Assembly (NCBI GenBank): GCA_027563935.2
Contig: CM050454.1
Coordinates: forward strand, 43,552,596-43,616,595
Direction of reading: 5' to 3'
Length of the DNA: 64,000 nt
Source: Costus lasius
Lineage: Eukaryota; Streptophyta; Magnoliopsida; Zingiberales; Costaceae
Shown: positions 12,064-22,036 of the stretch, in pieces
Layout: each line of letters starts with the position of its first letter
How positions within the stretch are numbered: the first letter of the stretch is position 1
Made by a program: the position numbers and the translations under genes
Notes under the pieces: generated by a model
What the model was told of the DNA's origin: nothing
Seen by the model: the letters and a program-made list of their open reading frames with translations, nothing else
Databases searched by the model: none

Positions 12064-13813
12064 TGAAGAAACCCCTTTCAAGAGGGGGGCCGAAACTTGT
12101 AGAAAACCCCTTTCAAGAGGGGAGCCGAAACCCTGATTGTGGCGCACATATAGAGTTTTGCAAGCGGAAGATAGGGCTTCATGGGATCGCAATCATAAAA
12201 GCATATGATCAACTTGTATAAGAGGAATAGATCTAAAAGATCATACCAATGCCATCGATTTGATGATGCCTTGGAAGCAAAGGTTCAAGTGCTCCTTCTC
12301 CAAAGGTGACGCACACAACCGATGAAGATAGCTTGCTCTTTGAGCCCTTTGTGCTAGCAAAAGCACTTCAAAGAATCCTTGTCGCGTGAGGGTGTTGAGA
12401 GATGAAGCTTGGCGAGAGTAACCTTCTTCTTCTCCTCCTTCTCGTCCGAATCCCATCGCCCCCAAAGAGGAACGTTGAGAAGAGAAGAGTGAAGTCGAGC
12501 GTTCAAAACGCTTTGGCGTTAAGGTGAAGTGGCCTTCATTACATTCCATAAATGGAAGATATGAAGCCATGCGCCATAACCAAACCAAAAACGCCTAACG
12601 CCTTGAACCAAGCGTTCACCCTTTGTGAACCGGTTCAAGCCACTTTAATCCACTTCAATTTGGTTCAAGAACCAAATTAAATCAGCCCAAGCCATGGTCT
12701 AGATCTCACTCTGAACCAAAAGGTTCAAGATCTAACCGTTCATCTCTTGATGCTCTTGATCTCACCGATCTAGCATCAACTCTCTCGATCGAAGCTTACC
12801 GATCTCAAGCCCCAATCAATCAAACATGATCAGACCAGATCTCACTTACAATCAGAGTCTCTATCCCTTTAAACTGAACCCAAACAATTCAGTCCACACG
12901 ATCTGACTTAAGTAAGCCATATCACCAAATTGTGCGACCCTGAGGGTTTCCTTTAAATGTCGGTAACGATAACTTATCACGACCAGTGAGGGGTATCTAG
13001 CAACACATCACTGTCTCCCGATATAAAGGAAAGAGTCTTCCAAGACTACACCCAAATCACAGCATAAGTGTGAATCAACTCACTAGGCATACATGTTTCC
13101 TTTGCCACTGGATGTTCTTATTGGACAAGCGTGTCAAGCCTGTAGCTCCAATATGATGAGCATGATTAGATCAGATGAACATAGTCACCTGGGTATGGCC
13201 ATACACTATCTCCATCATCTCATTCGGGGGGGCCCCTTTAGAACACCACACTCCTTCAACAAGGAGACGGCAATCCTTTATCTATCACTAGTGCCCTAAC
13301 CTGACTCAAGCTCACCATCCAAGATAGTCTATAATCATTATGTTGCAAATGATATTGAACTACCTCAAAACAATGACAATCATCATTTAGGAAACACAAG
13401 TGATCTCAAGTCAAAGGACATGTGCCACTTGTAGCATACAAGGATTATTCACATTGTGACATGCAATTGAATATCCTAGTAGGGTCTGTCCAGTACATCC
13501 AATGTACTCATGAGTCTACATCTTATTCCATGCTCGAAGCATCCTATAAGATTAGAACACATATTAGTCTCAATCATATCAAGGCTGTCTCATGTTCACC
13601 AAGATATCTCGACTAAGGACTTTATAGCATGTCAGCCTAGCTGAACAGCTTTGAGACATTATTCAGTAGTACACTTATTACAGCAGACAAGGTAACAACC
13701 TGAATAACAACCATTGCCTTTTATAAACACAAGAGTTAAACACAAGAGTTTATTACATGATACTGATACAATCCCAAGGCCTCAAACATTAGGCTTAAGG
13801 GCATACCCTAACA
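12064..13813 (-). repeat. S1: solo family A LTR in the EB leader (1750 bp)
   Basis: A full family A LTR with no internal region on either side. In plus orientation it begins TGAAGAAACCCC and ends CATACCCTAACA. Flanking bases are CAGGC (12059-12063) and CATGC (13814-13818): a five-base target duplication with one mismatch, consistent with an aged insertion. The U5 end is duplicated, with the AACCCCTTTCAAGAGGGG hairpin occurring twice at 12069-12130. It carries the U5 mini-exon (ATGGCATTG then GTATGA on the minus strand near 12245). Probably left by recombination between the two LTRs of a once complete element. Confidence 0.85.
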
Positions 13814-14297
13814 CATGCCGCACAAGGATACATCACAGGCATGCAAGGGGGCTTGACTCATGATCACAACATTATGCACAATCAAGGTATTTACACATGC
13901 AATTCGACATGCTCATGAAAAACATAAAATCTGAAATTTTACTTTTTCATAAAACCAGTTTCTTTTCCTCATCTTCTTCTCACAAATCTTTTAGTTATTC
14001 GCGATTAATTTTCATGATGATTTCAAATATCCTCTCAGCTGGTAATTTTGTCAGATCAAGAGACTAAGCCAGTCCGAAGACACAATGTCCGTCCTACTTG
14101 ACAAAACCACGTGCGCCTTTGATCCTAAAATCATGCAAGAAAAATAACCCAAAAATCCAAAAGAGATTGAAAAGGTGATAGAGACAAGAAACCCTAATTT
14201 TTCTACTTTAGAAAAACCATGCGCCATGCATCATACAATTTCGAACATTGAAATATGGCATGTGAGCATGAAAAACATCATTCGAGTTTCGCAAGTC

Positions 14298-14309
14298 GCT
14301 CTGATACCA
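14298..14309 (-). other. EB primer-binding site (initiator tRNA-Met)
   Basis: Minus-strand TGGTATCAGAGC, complementary to the 3' end of plant initiator tRNA-Met, one base from the right LTR. It defines this LTR as the 5' LTR. Confidence 0.88.
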
Positions 14310-14310
14310 C

Positions 14311-14607
14311 TGTTGGGAAACCCCGGGGATATTTTACAAATTTTCAGAGCTTTATTGACATAAATACATAGCACAGCGGAAGAATATCCCTGAAACAAGT
14401 CAGTCCCAAAAACCCAGTGAAGATCGCATGCGAAGGAGTCGACACGATGAGATAGAAAATACCTTTAAAGTGAGATGAGGCCGATGTCAAGGTAGGCGCC
14501 CAAGCGTGCGCCCTCTGCAGTCTCACACACACAGATGCCTCGAGCCTCTTCTTCCATGCCCGGTGCTAGCCTCGGGAAGAAGATCCAAGCCTTGGGAGAG
14601 CCCTCCA
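14311..14607 (-). repeat. EB right (5') LTR, first segment (U5 side)
   Basis: The segment starts TGTTGGGAAACC in plus orientation (LTR end CCCAACA on the minus strand) and continues at 23719 after the E1 insertion. It contains a minus-strand AATAAA at 14356-14351 and a possible splice donor AAAG/GTATTT at about 14462. It supplies the ~70 bp missing from the left LTR. Confidence 0.88.
14603..14607. other. E1 target-site duplication, left copy (CTCCA)
   Basis: CTCCA precedes E1 here and follows it at 23719-23723. The uninterrupted EB LTR at about 5532-5538 has it once, which proves the insertion. Confidence 0.93.
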
Positions 14608-15373
14608 TGTTGGGGTATGCCCTTAAGGCTAATGTTTGAGGCCTTGGGATTGTAACAGTATCATGTATAAACTCTTATGTTTATAAAGGCATGGTTGTTA
14701 TTCAGTTTGTTACATTATCTGCTGCAATAAGTGTACTTCTGAATAATGTCTCAAAGCTGTTCAGCTGGGCTGACATGCTATAAAGTCCTTAGTCGAGATA
14801 TCTTGGTGAACATGAGACAGCCTTGATATGATTGAGACTAATATGTGTTCTAATCTTATAGGATGCTTCGAGCATGGAATAAGATGTAGACTCATGGGTA
14901 CATTGGATGTACTGGACAGACCCTACTAGGATATTCAATTGCTTGTCACAATGTGAATAATCCTTGATTGCAACAAGTGGCACATTTCCTCTGACTTGAG
15001 ATCACTTGTGTTTCTGAATGATGATTGTCATTGTTTTGAGGTAGTTCAATATCATTTGAAACATAATGATTATAGACTATCTTGGATGGTGAGCTTGAAT
15101 CAGGTTAGGGCACTAGTGATAGATATAGGATTGCCGTCTCCTTAATTGGAGTGTGATGTTCTAAAGGGCCCCCTGGATGAGGTGATTGAGAAAGTGTATG
15201 GCCATACCCAGGTGACTATGTTCATCTGATCTAATCATGCTCATCATATTGGAGCTACAAGCTTGACACGCTTGTCCAATAAGAACATCTAGTGGCAAAG
15301 GAAATATATATGCCTTGTGAGTTGGATTCACACTTGTGCTGTGGTTTGGGTGTAGTCTTGGAAGACTCTTTTC

Positions 15374-15380
15374 TTTATAT
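15374..15380 (+). promoter_or_regulatory. Candidate TATA box of the family A LTR
   Basis: TTTATAT followed by CGGGAGACAGTGATG is retained in nearly all family A LTRs about 770 bp from the LTR start. The position is reasonable for a U3 promoter, but no start site can be seen in sequence and a TATAAA near the LTR start is an alternative. Confidence 0.35.
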
Positions 15381-16132
15381 CGGGAGACAGTGATGTGTTG
15401 CTAGATACCCCTCGCTGATCGTGATGACGTAAGTTATCGTTACCGACATTTAAAGGAAACCCTTAGGGTCGCACAATTTGATGATATGGCTTACTTAAGT
15501 CAGATCGTGTGGACTGAATTGTTTGAGTTCAGTTTAAAGGGATTTAATCTCTGATTGTAAGTGAGATCTGGTCTGATCATGTTTGATTGATTAGGGCTTG
15601 AGATTGGTAAGCTTCGATCGAGAGAATGGATGCTAGATCGGTGAGATCAGGAGCATCAAGAGATGAACGGTTAGATCTGGAACCTTTAGGTTTAATGAGG
15701 TCTAGACCAAAAAGGCTTGGTTTAATTTGATCTTTGAACCAAAAATTAAATTGAACCGGCTCATTAGTTGAGCGCATGGTTCAAAGAGGAGAGATTTGCG
15801 CTTGGGTAAACCCATGGTCGCATGAAGAGAAGTGGTTTACTATTTTTGGAAACCATGTTTCCAAATCGTGACCACGCCTCACGTTGAGTGTTTCATGCTC
15901 TATTCTCGCTTCTTGCCTTTCCTCTCTCGACGCTCTCGTGTGTGGCGACTTCTTCACACCTTGGAGTGAGTTCGACAAGCAGAGGAGAACGTCTCTTCCC
16001 TTCCATTCAACAAGGACTCCTTAGAACCTTGCTAGCACAAGGAGCACTAAGGGAGTAGGCGATCACATCTTGTGTGCGAGCCATAAGGAGGAGAAGCACT
16101 TGAGTCTCTTCTTCCTAGACGCCATCCAAGCA

Positions 16133-16141
16133 ATGGCTTTG
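16133..16141 (+). other. Proposed 9-base start exon of gag in U5, followed by splice donor
   Basis: ATGGCTTTG directly followed by GTAAGAATC. The equivalent site in other LTRs reads ATGGC, two variable bases, TG (or CG), then GTATGA or GTAACA. Joining base 16141 to 18113 keeps the frame into gag: three codons from U5, then seven codons before the classical gag ATG at 18134. The start has G at +4 and C at +5, usual for plant start codons. This is inference from sequence and needs RNA evidence. Confidence 0.55.
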
Positions 16142-16291
16142 GTAAGAATCGATTCCTTCATTCATGTTTGCAATCGGTTTTTATAGTTGATCATATCTCA
16201 TGCAAATGATCCCTAGAAACCCTCTTCCGCTGTTTAAAAATCTTATAGGCGCCATGCTTTAGGGTTTCGCCCCCTTCTGGGGACTTTCAAT

Positions 16292-16303
16292 TGGTATCAG
16301 AGC
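16292..16303 (+). other. E1 primer-binding site (initiator tRNA-Met)
   Basis: TGGTATCAGAGC, two bases after the 5' LTR. Exact complement to the plant initiator tRNA-Met 3' end. Standard for this copia lineage. Confidence 0.92.
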
Positions 16304-18133
16304 CAAGTTATATGCATGATTTATATGATTGCTGAACTGAAGTGATCCATGTTTGCGCAACACCTTAGATCTTTCTTACATGCGACACTTACATGTATGT
16401 ACATTGTTCATTCATGCTGAAACTTGTATGTTTCCTTGGCGCATGTGTGTTGATAGCGCATCTATGTTGTTGTAGTTGTTTTTCTAAAAACCCTAATGAC
16501 ATGCGCGACTATCATTAGATCTAAGCCGCACCTACATTAAACCCTTAGACGGGTTAGTAGGGTTGAAGTCATCTCTAGTCAAGATCCAACTAGTCTGATC
16601 AGACCATCTGACAGCCTAGATGGGTCGACCAGATGGCACCTATGCGCAAGCATAAGGTGGCTATAGGTCGACTGCATCAAAGGTGTGTAGCGAGGTCTGG
16701 TTGAGACAACTAGTGAACACGCATGAGTTAGGCTCGGGGTCACACCCGCTTGCCAAAACTCATGTAGGTTGTTCAGCCCTAGCGCATGCATAGTTGACCA
16801 CTGGGTCGACTCAAGTCAGTTAGGACTTGGTGCATGCAAGGGCAGTGGATCTGACTAAGTCTAATGAGTGGATCCCTATTAATGGACCGTTGTAAGGTAG
16901 TAGGGCACATAAGGAAAATAAAATTGGTGCCAATGGGGTTTTGAAAAATTTTATTTTCATGAATGGATCACATGTTGATTGTAAGCATGTGCTTGTTTAT
17001 TTAATCTTATGTGGGACGCCTAATTAATGTGTGCTGTGCTGGGGCCTGCGTGCCTGGTTAAAATTTGTAAATTAATTTTTATTGTGATCTGCGCATCACA
17101 TTGCATTTAATTTATAAAATGTAATTGACCTGCGAGTCAATCTTGTCTAGATAGATTAATTTGTAAATTAATCAGACAAGAGCACAGAGCACACTTGGCA
17201 GAGGCGCTTGCAGCAGAGGCTTGACCAGGTGGGAGGTCCAGGGTTCGACTCTGGGACCAGGCGCATTTACCTGGTGGGCGCACCTGAGCTGCAGTGGGAG
17301 CTTGCGCCCTGGTTTGGGCCACATTAGCAGCAAAAGACCCATCAAGAAAAGCAAGTGAAGACTTAGGTTTATTTAAGGTCTAACTTAGGCTTAATGGGCT
17401 TTTACCACATAAGATCAGCATGCTTTCTATTTATTGCTTTTATAATTAGAATTGCATGAGTTTATCTTCTGCTATCACCATAGGAATTGCATGATAGTCA
17501 AGAAGGTAAAAGACCGTTAAAATCCAACGCTAAAATATCAAGCTCGTAAGCCTTCTGATGCGAAACCTCACTGTTCTGATTATCGTTGGAGCCGTGTTGT
17601 ACCCACTCAGTGGGCACGTCCATCTATCTTCAGACGGTGCGGGATTACACCAGCGTGTTACAGAGAAGGGATTTATCGCTTCTCGTTGCTCAGCATAGCA
17701 CGTGGTGGTCCAGGGAGTAGGTCGGGTCAGCTTGACCATGTAGGCTACATATGTGGCGCATATGGTAGCACATGGAGGCAGCCATCTGTGGGGTCAGAGA
17801 CTGTGTTGTACCAACTCAGTTGGCACAGTCTGCTGGATTGCCCAGATGAAGGGGAATCGCATGGGTTGGCGATTGGCAGGGACTGCCTACCAGAAATTAG
17901 TGCTTGTACTCTCTGTGCATCTTATCTCGCCTGAGCGGGACGCGGAGACCAAGTATGAAATCTGGATCCCATCTCACTAAAAGAGTTCTACTCTTTCGGG
18001 CTGTTTTGCTGGAATTTTCAGCCAGATAAAATAGTGAGAAAAAGAATCATTCTTAAGTCCTGAATTGATTCTTTACATTGATACTGACCTTGCTGTTCTT
18101 GCATTGTTGTAGATACCTGCAGCAACGAACACC
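16304..18133 (+). other. E1 untranslated leader
   Basis: About 1.8 kb without a supported gene. Visible structure: a T-arm-like hairpin CCAGGG-TTCGA-CTCTGG at 17238-17254 preceded by a TGGCAGAG box at 17196; two 13-base palindromes, CCCACTCAGTGGG (17602-17614) and CCAACTCAGTTGG (17811-17823), each preceded by GTGTTGTA; a block at about 17905-17980 shared with the EB leader; and the splice acceptor at 18112. These are candidates for packaging or dimerisation signals. The role is inference. Confidence 0.7.
17238..17254 (+). other. Leader hairpin with TTCGA loop (T-arm/B-box-like)
   Basis: Six-base stem with loop TTCGA. Equivalent hairpins at 35494-35510 (CTAGGG stem), 52465-52481 and 55357-55373 (CTAGAG stem) keep pairing with different bases. 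It resembles a tRNA T-arm or Pol III B box, but the five-base loop does not fit a real tRNA. Confidence 0.6.
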
Positions 18134-21100
18134 ATGAGCTTCAATGTGCGATCCCTACTGGAAAGAGAGAAGTTTGCTGGGCCAAACTTCTCAGACTGGT
18201 TCGGACACCTTAAGATTGTTCTTAAGGCAGAGAGGAAACTGTATGTCCTCGAGACGGCGATACCGCCTCAGCCCGCTCCGAACGCCGCAAGGGCGGTTCG
18301 GGAAGCTTATGAAAAGCACGTCAATGATAGCATTGATGTCGCTTGCCTGATGCTAGCGTCTATGACGCCACCGCTGCAGCGTCAGCATGAGGATATGTCG
18401 GCTATAGAGATTATAGCGAACCTCAAGATGTTGTATGCTGCACAGGCGAGGACAGAACACTATAATCTGACAAAGCTGTTCTTTCAGAGCAAACTGGCTG
18501 AAGGGAGCCCAGTGGGAGCTCACGTGCTCAAGATGATTGGGCACAAGGAGGCTCTAGAGAAACTGGGGCATACCATCAATCAGGAGCTTGTTGTAGACAT
18601 TATTCTGCAGTCTCTCCCGCCCTCTTTCGATGCGTTCATCATTAACTTTAATATGAACAAAATCGATTGTACTCCGGCAGAGCTGCTGAATATGCTCTTG
18701 ACTACTGAGGAGACTCTGAAGGGAAAACCTTCGACCTCTGTCTTAATGGTTCCTTCAAGGAACAAGAAGAAGGGGAAGAAGGGCAAGGCCCCTGTCAAGA
18801 GTTACAGCAAGGCTCTGAAGCAAAAAGTTAAGCGGTCAAAGGAATACAGATGTTTCCATTGTGGCCAGCTGGGTCACTGGAAAAAGGACTGTAAAGCGCT
18901 CCAAGGAGACAAGAGGGGAAGCATCGCTTCTGGCTCAGGTATATACGTGACGGAAGTCATGGTTTCATCTTCTTCTATTTCATGGGTGTTGGACACTGCA
19001 TGTGGAGTTCACATTTGTTCAAATGTACAGGAACTCAAGAGAAGAAGACAGGTGGGACAGCATGAGGTGGACCTACGAGTTGGAAATGGGGCACGGGTTG
19101 CTGCTGTTGCTGTAGGAGACTATTTCATCTCTTTGCCATCTGGGCTTGTATTAGAACTAAACAGTTGTTACTTTGTTCCTAGCATTACTAAGAATATTAT
19201 CTCCATTCCTGCTCTTGTCAGGAAGGGATTTTCCTTTGAATGCAATATTTCAAAGTGTGTTTTATCTTTTGATAATATTGTTTATGCTACTGGTTCAATT
19301 AACAATGGGTTATTCATGTTGGACATGGAATGTTCTATACAAAATATTGATATTAAGAAAGCCAAGTATGCTGATGACAGCACCTTGCTATGGCATAGTC
19401 GTTTAGGCCATATTAACAAGAAACGCATTAAGCGGTTGCATGATCATGGACTGCTGGGATCATTCTCCTATGAGGAGATTGATACATGCAAGGCTTGTTT
19501 AATGGGTAAAATGACGAAGCCACCTTTTCCTAACAAAGGTCAAAGGGCTTCAGGTTTACTTGACCTTATACACAGTGATGTGTGTGGGCCATTTAGTAAA
19601 CATGCCAGAGGTGGCTATCAGTACTTCATTACCTTTACTGATGATTTCAGTAGGTATGGGTATGTCTATCTGATGAGACATAAGAGTGAATCTTTTGACA
19701 AGTTCAAAGAATTCAAGAATGAAGTACAGAATCAGCTAGGCCGAAATATCAAGGCACTTCGTTCTGATCGAGGTGGAGAATACTTGAGTCATGCGTTTAC
19801 TGACTATCTGAAGGAGTGTGGGATTATCTCACAGCTCACTCCGCCAGGAACACCGCAATGGAATGGTGTGTCCGAGAGGAGAAATAGAACGTTACTTGAT
19901 ATGGTTCGTTCTATGATGAGTCAGGCTACTCTACCTTACTCCTTTTGGGGATTTGCACTGGAGACAGCTGCAAAGGTACTAAACCGAGTGCCATCCAAGG
20001 CAGTTTCAAAGACGCCATATGAGTTATGGTATGGGAAACAGCCGAGCTTGACATTTATCAGGATCTGGGGCTGCGAGGCTTATGTCAAAAAGCTCGCCTC
20101 TGGGAAACTAGAGAGCAGATCTGACAAATGTATCTTTGTCGGTTACCCTAAGGAAACTAAGGGCTATTATTTCTACGATCCAAAGAGAACAAGGTATTTG
20201 TTGCTCGGACGGCCATATTTCTTGAGAAGGAGTTTCTTCTGCAAGAGGCCAGTGGGAGAGAAATAAAGCTGGATGAGAATCCAGAGGAAGGACAAAGTAG
20301 TCAAGCACAGTTGGATGAGCCTGAGCCGGTGGATCAGGTTATTGAACAACCTGAGGCTCAGATATCACGGGAACCGCGAAGATCGGGAAGGATCCGTCGA
20401 CAGCCTGAGCGCTATGACGGAGTCTACATCATTGATAATGATGAACCCCTCACTTATGCGGATGCGGTCAGTGGACCGGAGTCAGCGAGATGGCTTGAAG
20501 CTATGCGCGCCGAGATGGACTCCATGTCAGATAACCAAGTCTGGGATTTGGTTGATCCGCCTCCGGGAGTAATCCCTATAGGCTGTAAATGGATCTTCAA
20601 GAAGAAGATTGACATGGATGGTAACGTGGTTACCTATAAAGGCAGGCTAGTTGCGAAAGGTTTCAAACAAATCTACGGGATAGATTATGATGAAACTTCT
20701 CTCACCTGTAGCTATGTTTAAGTCTATTCGGATTCTTTTTCGCGATAGCTGCATATTATGATTATGAGATCTGGCAAATGGATGTGAACAGCTTTCCTTA
20801 ATGGAAATCTGGATGAGGATGTGTATATGACACAACCAGAAGGTTTCACTAATCCATCAGATCGTCATAAGATATGCAAGTTAAAGAAGTCCATTTATGG
20901 ACTTAAACAAGCATCTAGAAGCTGGAATATTCGTTTTGATGAATCAATCAGTGAGTTTGGTTTCATCAAGAACGAGGATGACCCGTGTGTATATAAGAGG
21001 TTTAGTGGGAGCGTGATTACTTTCCTAGTCCTCTACGTCGATGATATCTTGATCATTGGAAACGATATTCCTGAAATGCATGCGGTTAAGACATGGTTAA

Positions 21101-22016
21101 GGAAATGTTTCCAGATGAAAGATCTTGGAGAAGCAGCCTATGTATTAGGTGTGAAGATCTACAGGGATAGATCTAAGAGGCTTCTCGGGCTGTGCCAGAG
21201 TACTTACATCGATAAAGTCCTGGAGAGATTTCATTTAGAGAATTCTAAAAGAGGATATCTTCCAGTCAGACATGGTCTGAATCTTTCGAAGAGTCAGTGA
21301 CACAAACACAGACTGAGAAAGATGAAATGGACAATACGCCTTATGCTTTGGCTATTGGGTCCATTATGTATGCGATGTTGTGTACTCGCCCAGACGTCGC
21401 TTACGGGTTAAGCGTGACCAGTCGGTTCCAAAGTAATCCAGGTCAGGCACACTGGATTGCAGTCAAGAACATTTTAAAATATCTGCGGAGGACCAAAGAT
21501 ATGTTCTTGATATATGGTGGTCAGGAAGAACTCAGTATTGAAGGATATACTGACGCTTCGTTCCAGTCTGACCAGGATGATTTCCGATCGCAATCAGGCT
21601 ATGTTTTTAGCTTGAATGGAGGAGCGGTGGTGTGGAAGAGTTTCAAACAGTCAACTGTTGCTGATTCCACAACAGAAGCCGAGTATGTTGCAGCCTCGGA
21701 AGCATCCAAGGAGGCAGTGTGGATTCGTAAGTTCGTGAGAGAACTTGGTGTTGTTCCTTCGAGTGCAGATCCTTTGGTTATCTTCTGTGATAACACTGGA
21801 GCAATCGCACAAGCAAAGGAACCACGGTCGCACCAGAAGTCCAAGCACATACAGAGACGGTTTCACTTGATCCGGGAGATCATAGATCGTGGCGAGATTA
21901 AAGTCTGCAAGGTTCATACAGATGACAATCTGGCAGACCCGCTTACCAAGCCTCTGGCGCAGCAGAAGCATGAGAAGCACTGTAATAATATGGGTTTGAG
22001 ATTTCTCAACCATTAG
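18134..22016 (+). pseudogene. E1 gag-pol polyprotein, intact to integrase then frameshifted
   Basis: The first 2.1 kb is one open frame (710 codons). Gag is about residues 1-235, a zinc knuckle CX2CX4HX4C is at 240-253, the protease catalytic Asp is at 287 (D-T-A-C-G), the integrase HHCC is at 421/426/452/455 and the DD35E residues are at 482, 545 and 581. Then come a one-base deletion near 20181, small indels near 20697 (net +1), 20740 (+1) and 20787 (-2), and a deletion at 21299. RT (Y-V-D-D near 21039) and RNase H are complete in content but spread over three frames. ATG at 18134 is the classical start; the frame is also open upstream to the proposed acceptor at 18112. Virus-like-particle proteins in the cytoplasm by family knowledge. 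Inactive as read, unless the indels are assembly errors. Confidence 0.92.
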
Positions 22017-22025
22017 ATTAAGTGC

Positions 22026-22035
22026 AAGTGGGAGA
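22026..22035 (+). other. E1 polypurine tract
   Basis: AAGTGGGAGA immediately upstream of the 3' LTR, the same as in sister elements. Confidence 0.87.
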
Positions 22036-22036
22036 T

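Larger units (their letters stand above)
10975..14310 (-). other. EB untranslated leader, interrupted by a solo LTR
   Basis: Non-coding stretch between the PBS and gag on the minus strand. Just upstream of the gag ATG is an acceptor-like pyrimidine tract ending TTGTAG (AG at 10980-10979). At 11117-11178 it shares a block with the family A leader (GATGGGATCC, TTTCATA, CGCGTCCC, GATGCAC). Two copies of the hairpin TCCCAC-GAGG-GTGGGA lie at 11150-11165 and 11471-11486. A CGCCACCAA-type short repeat occurs around 11920-12005. The segment 12064-13813 is an inserted LTR. No convincing coding region is seen. Confidence 0.7.
14608..16289 (+). repeat. E1 5' LTR (1682 bp)
   Basis: TG...CA termini; starts TGTTGGGGTATG and ends GGGGACTTTCA next to the PBS. 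Contents: the U3 block shared by all copies, the GTATGGCCATAC palindrome near 15198, a TTTATAT box at 15374-15380, the GATGACGTAAGTTATC imperfect inverted repeat near 15422, the U5 mini-exon at 16133-16141, and the terminal CCCC-TTCT-GGGG hairpin at about 16271-16282. Confidence 0.94.
16142..18112 (+). other. Proposed leader intron of E1 (1971 nt) containing the PBS
   Basis: Donor GTAAGA at 16142. The acceptor tract has a TACTGAC branch-like motif (about 18082) followed by a T-rich stretch and TTGTAG ending at 18112. It spans the end of U5, the PBS and the whole leader. If removed, the spliced RNA encodes gag-pol but cannot be primed by tRNA, separating messenger from genomic RNA. Confidence 0.5.

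Noticed and set aside
14789..14983. A 64-residue open frame antisense to the LTR, recurring at 13422, 22218, 31414, 37769, 43886, 46831 and 47425
   Set aside because: The recurrence follows from LTR copy number. In the E2 and E5 LTRs the same stretch has a one-base insertion that breaks the frame while the nucleotides stay conserved, so conservation is at DNA level, not protein level.
17189..17262. Possible tRNA gene or SINE around the TTCGA hairpin
   Set aside because: The T-loop is five bases instead of seven and no acceptor stem pairs. It is reported as a hairpin only.
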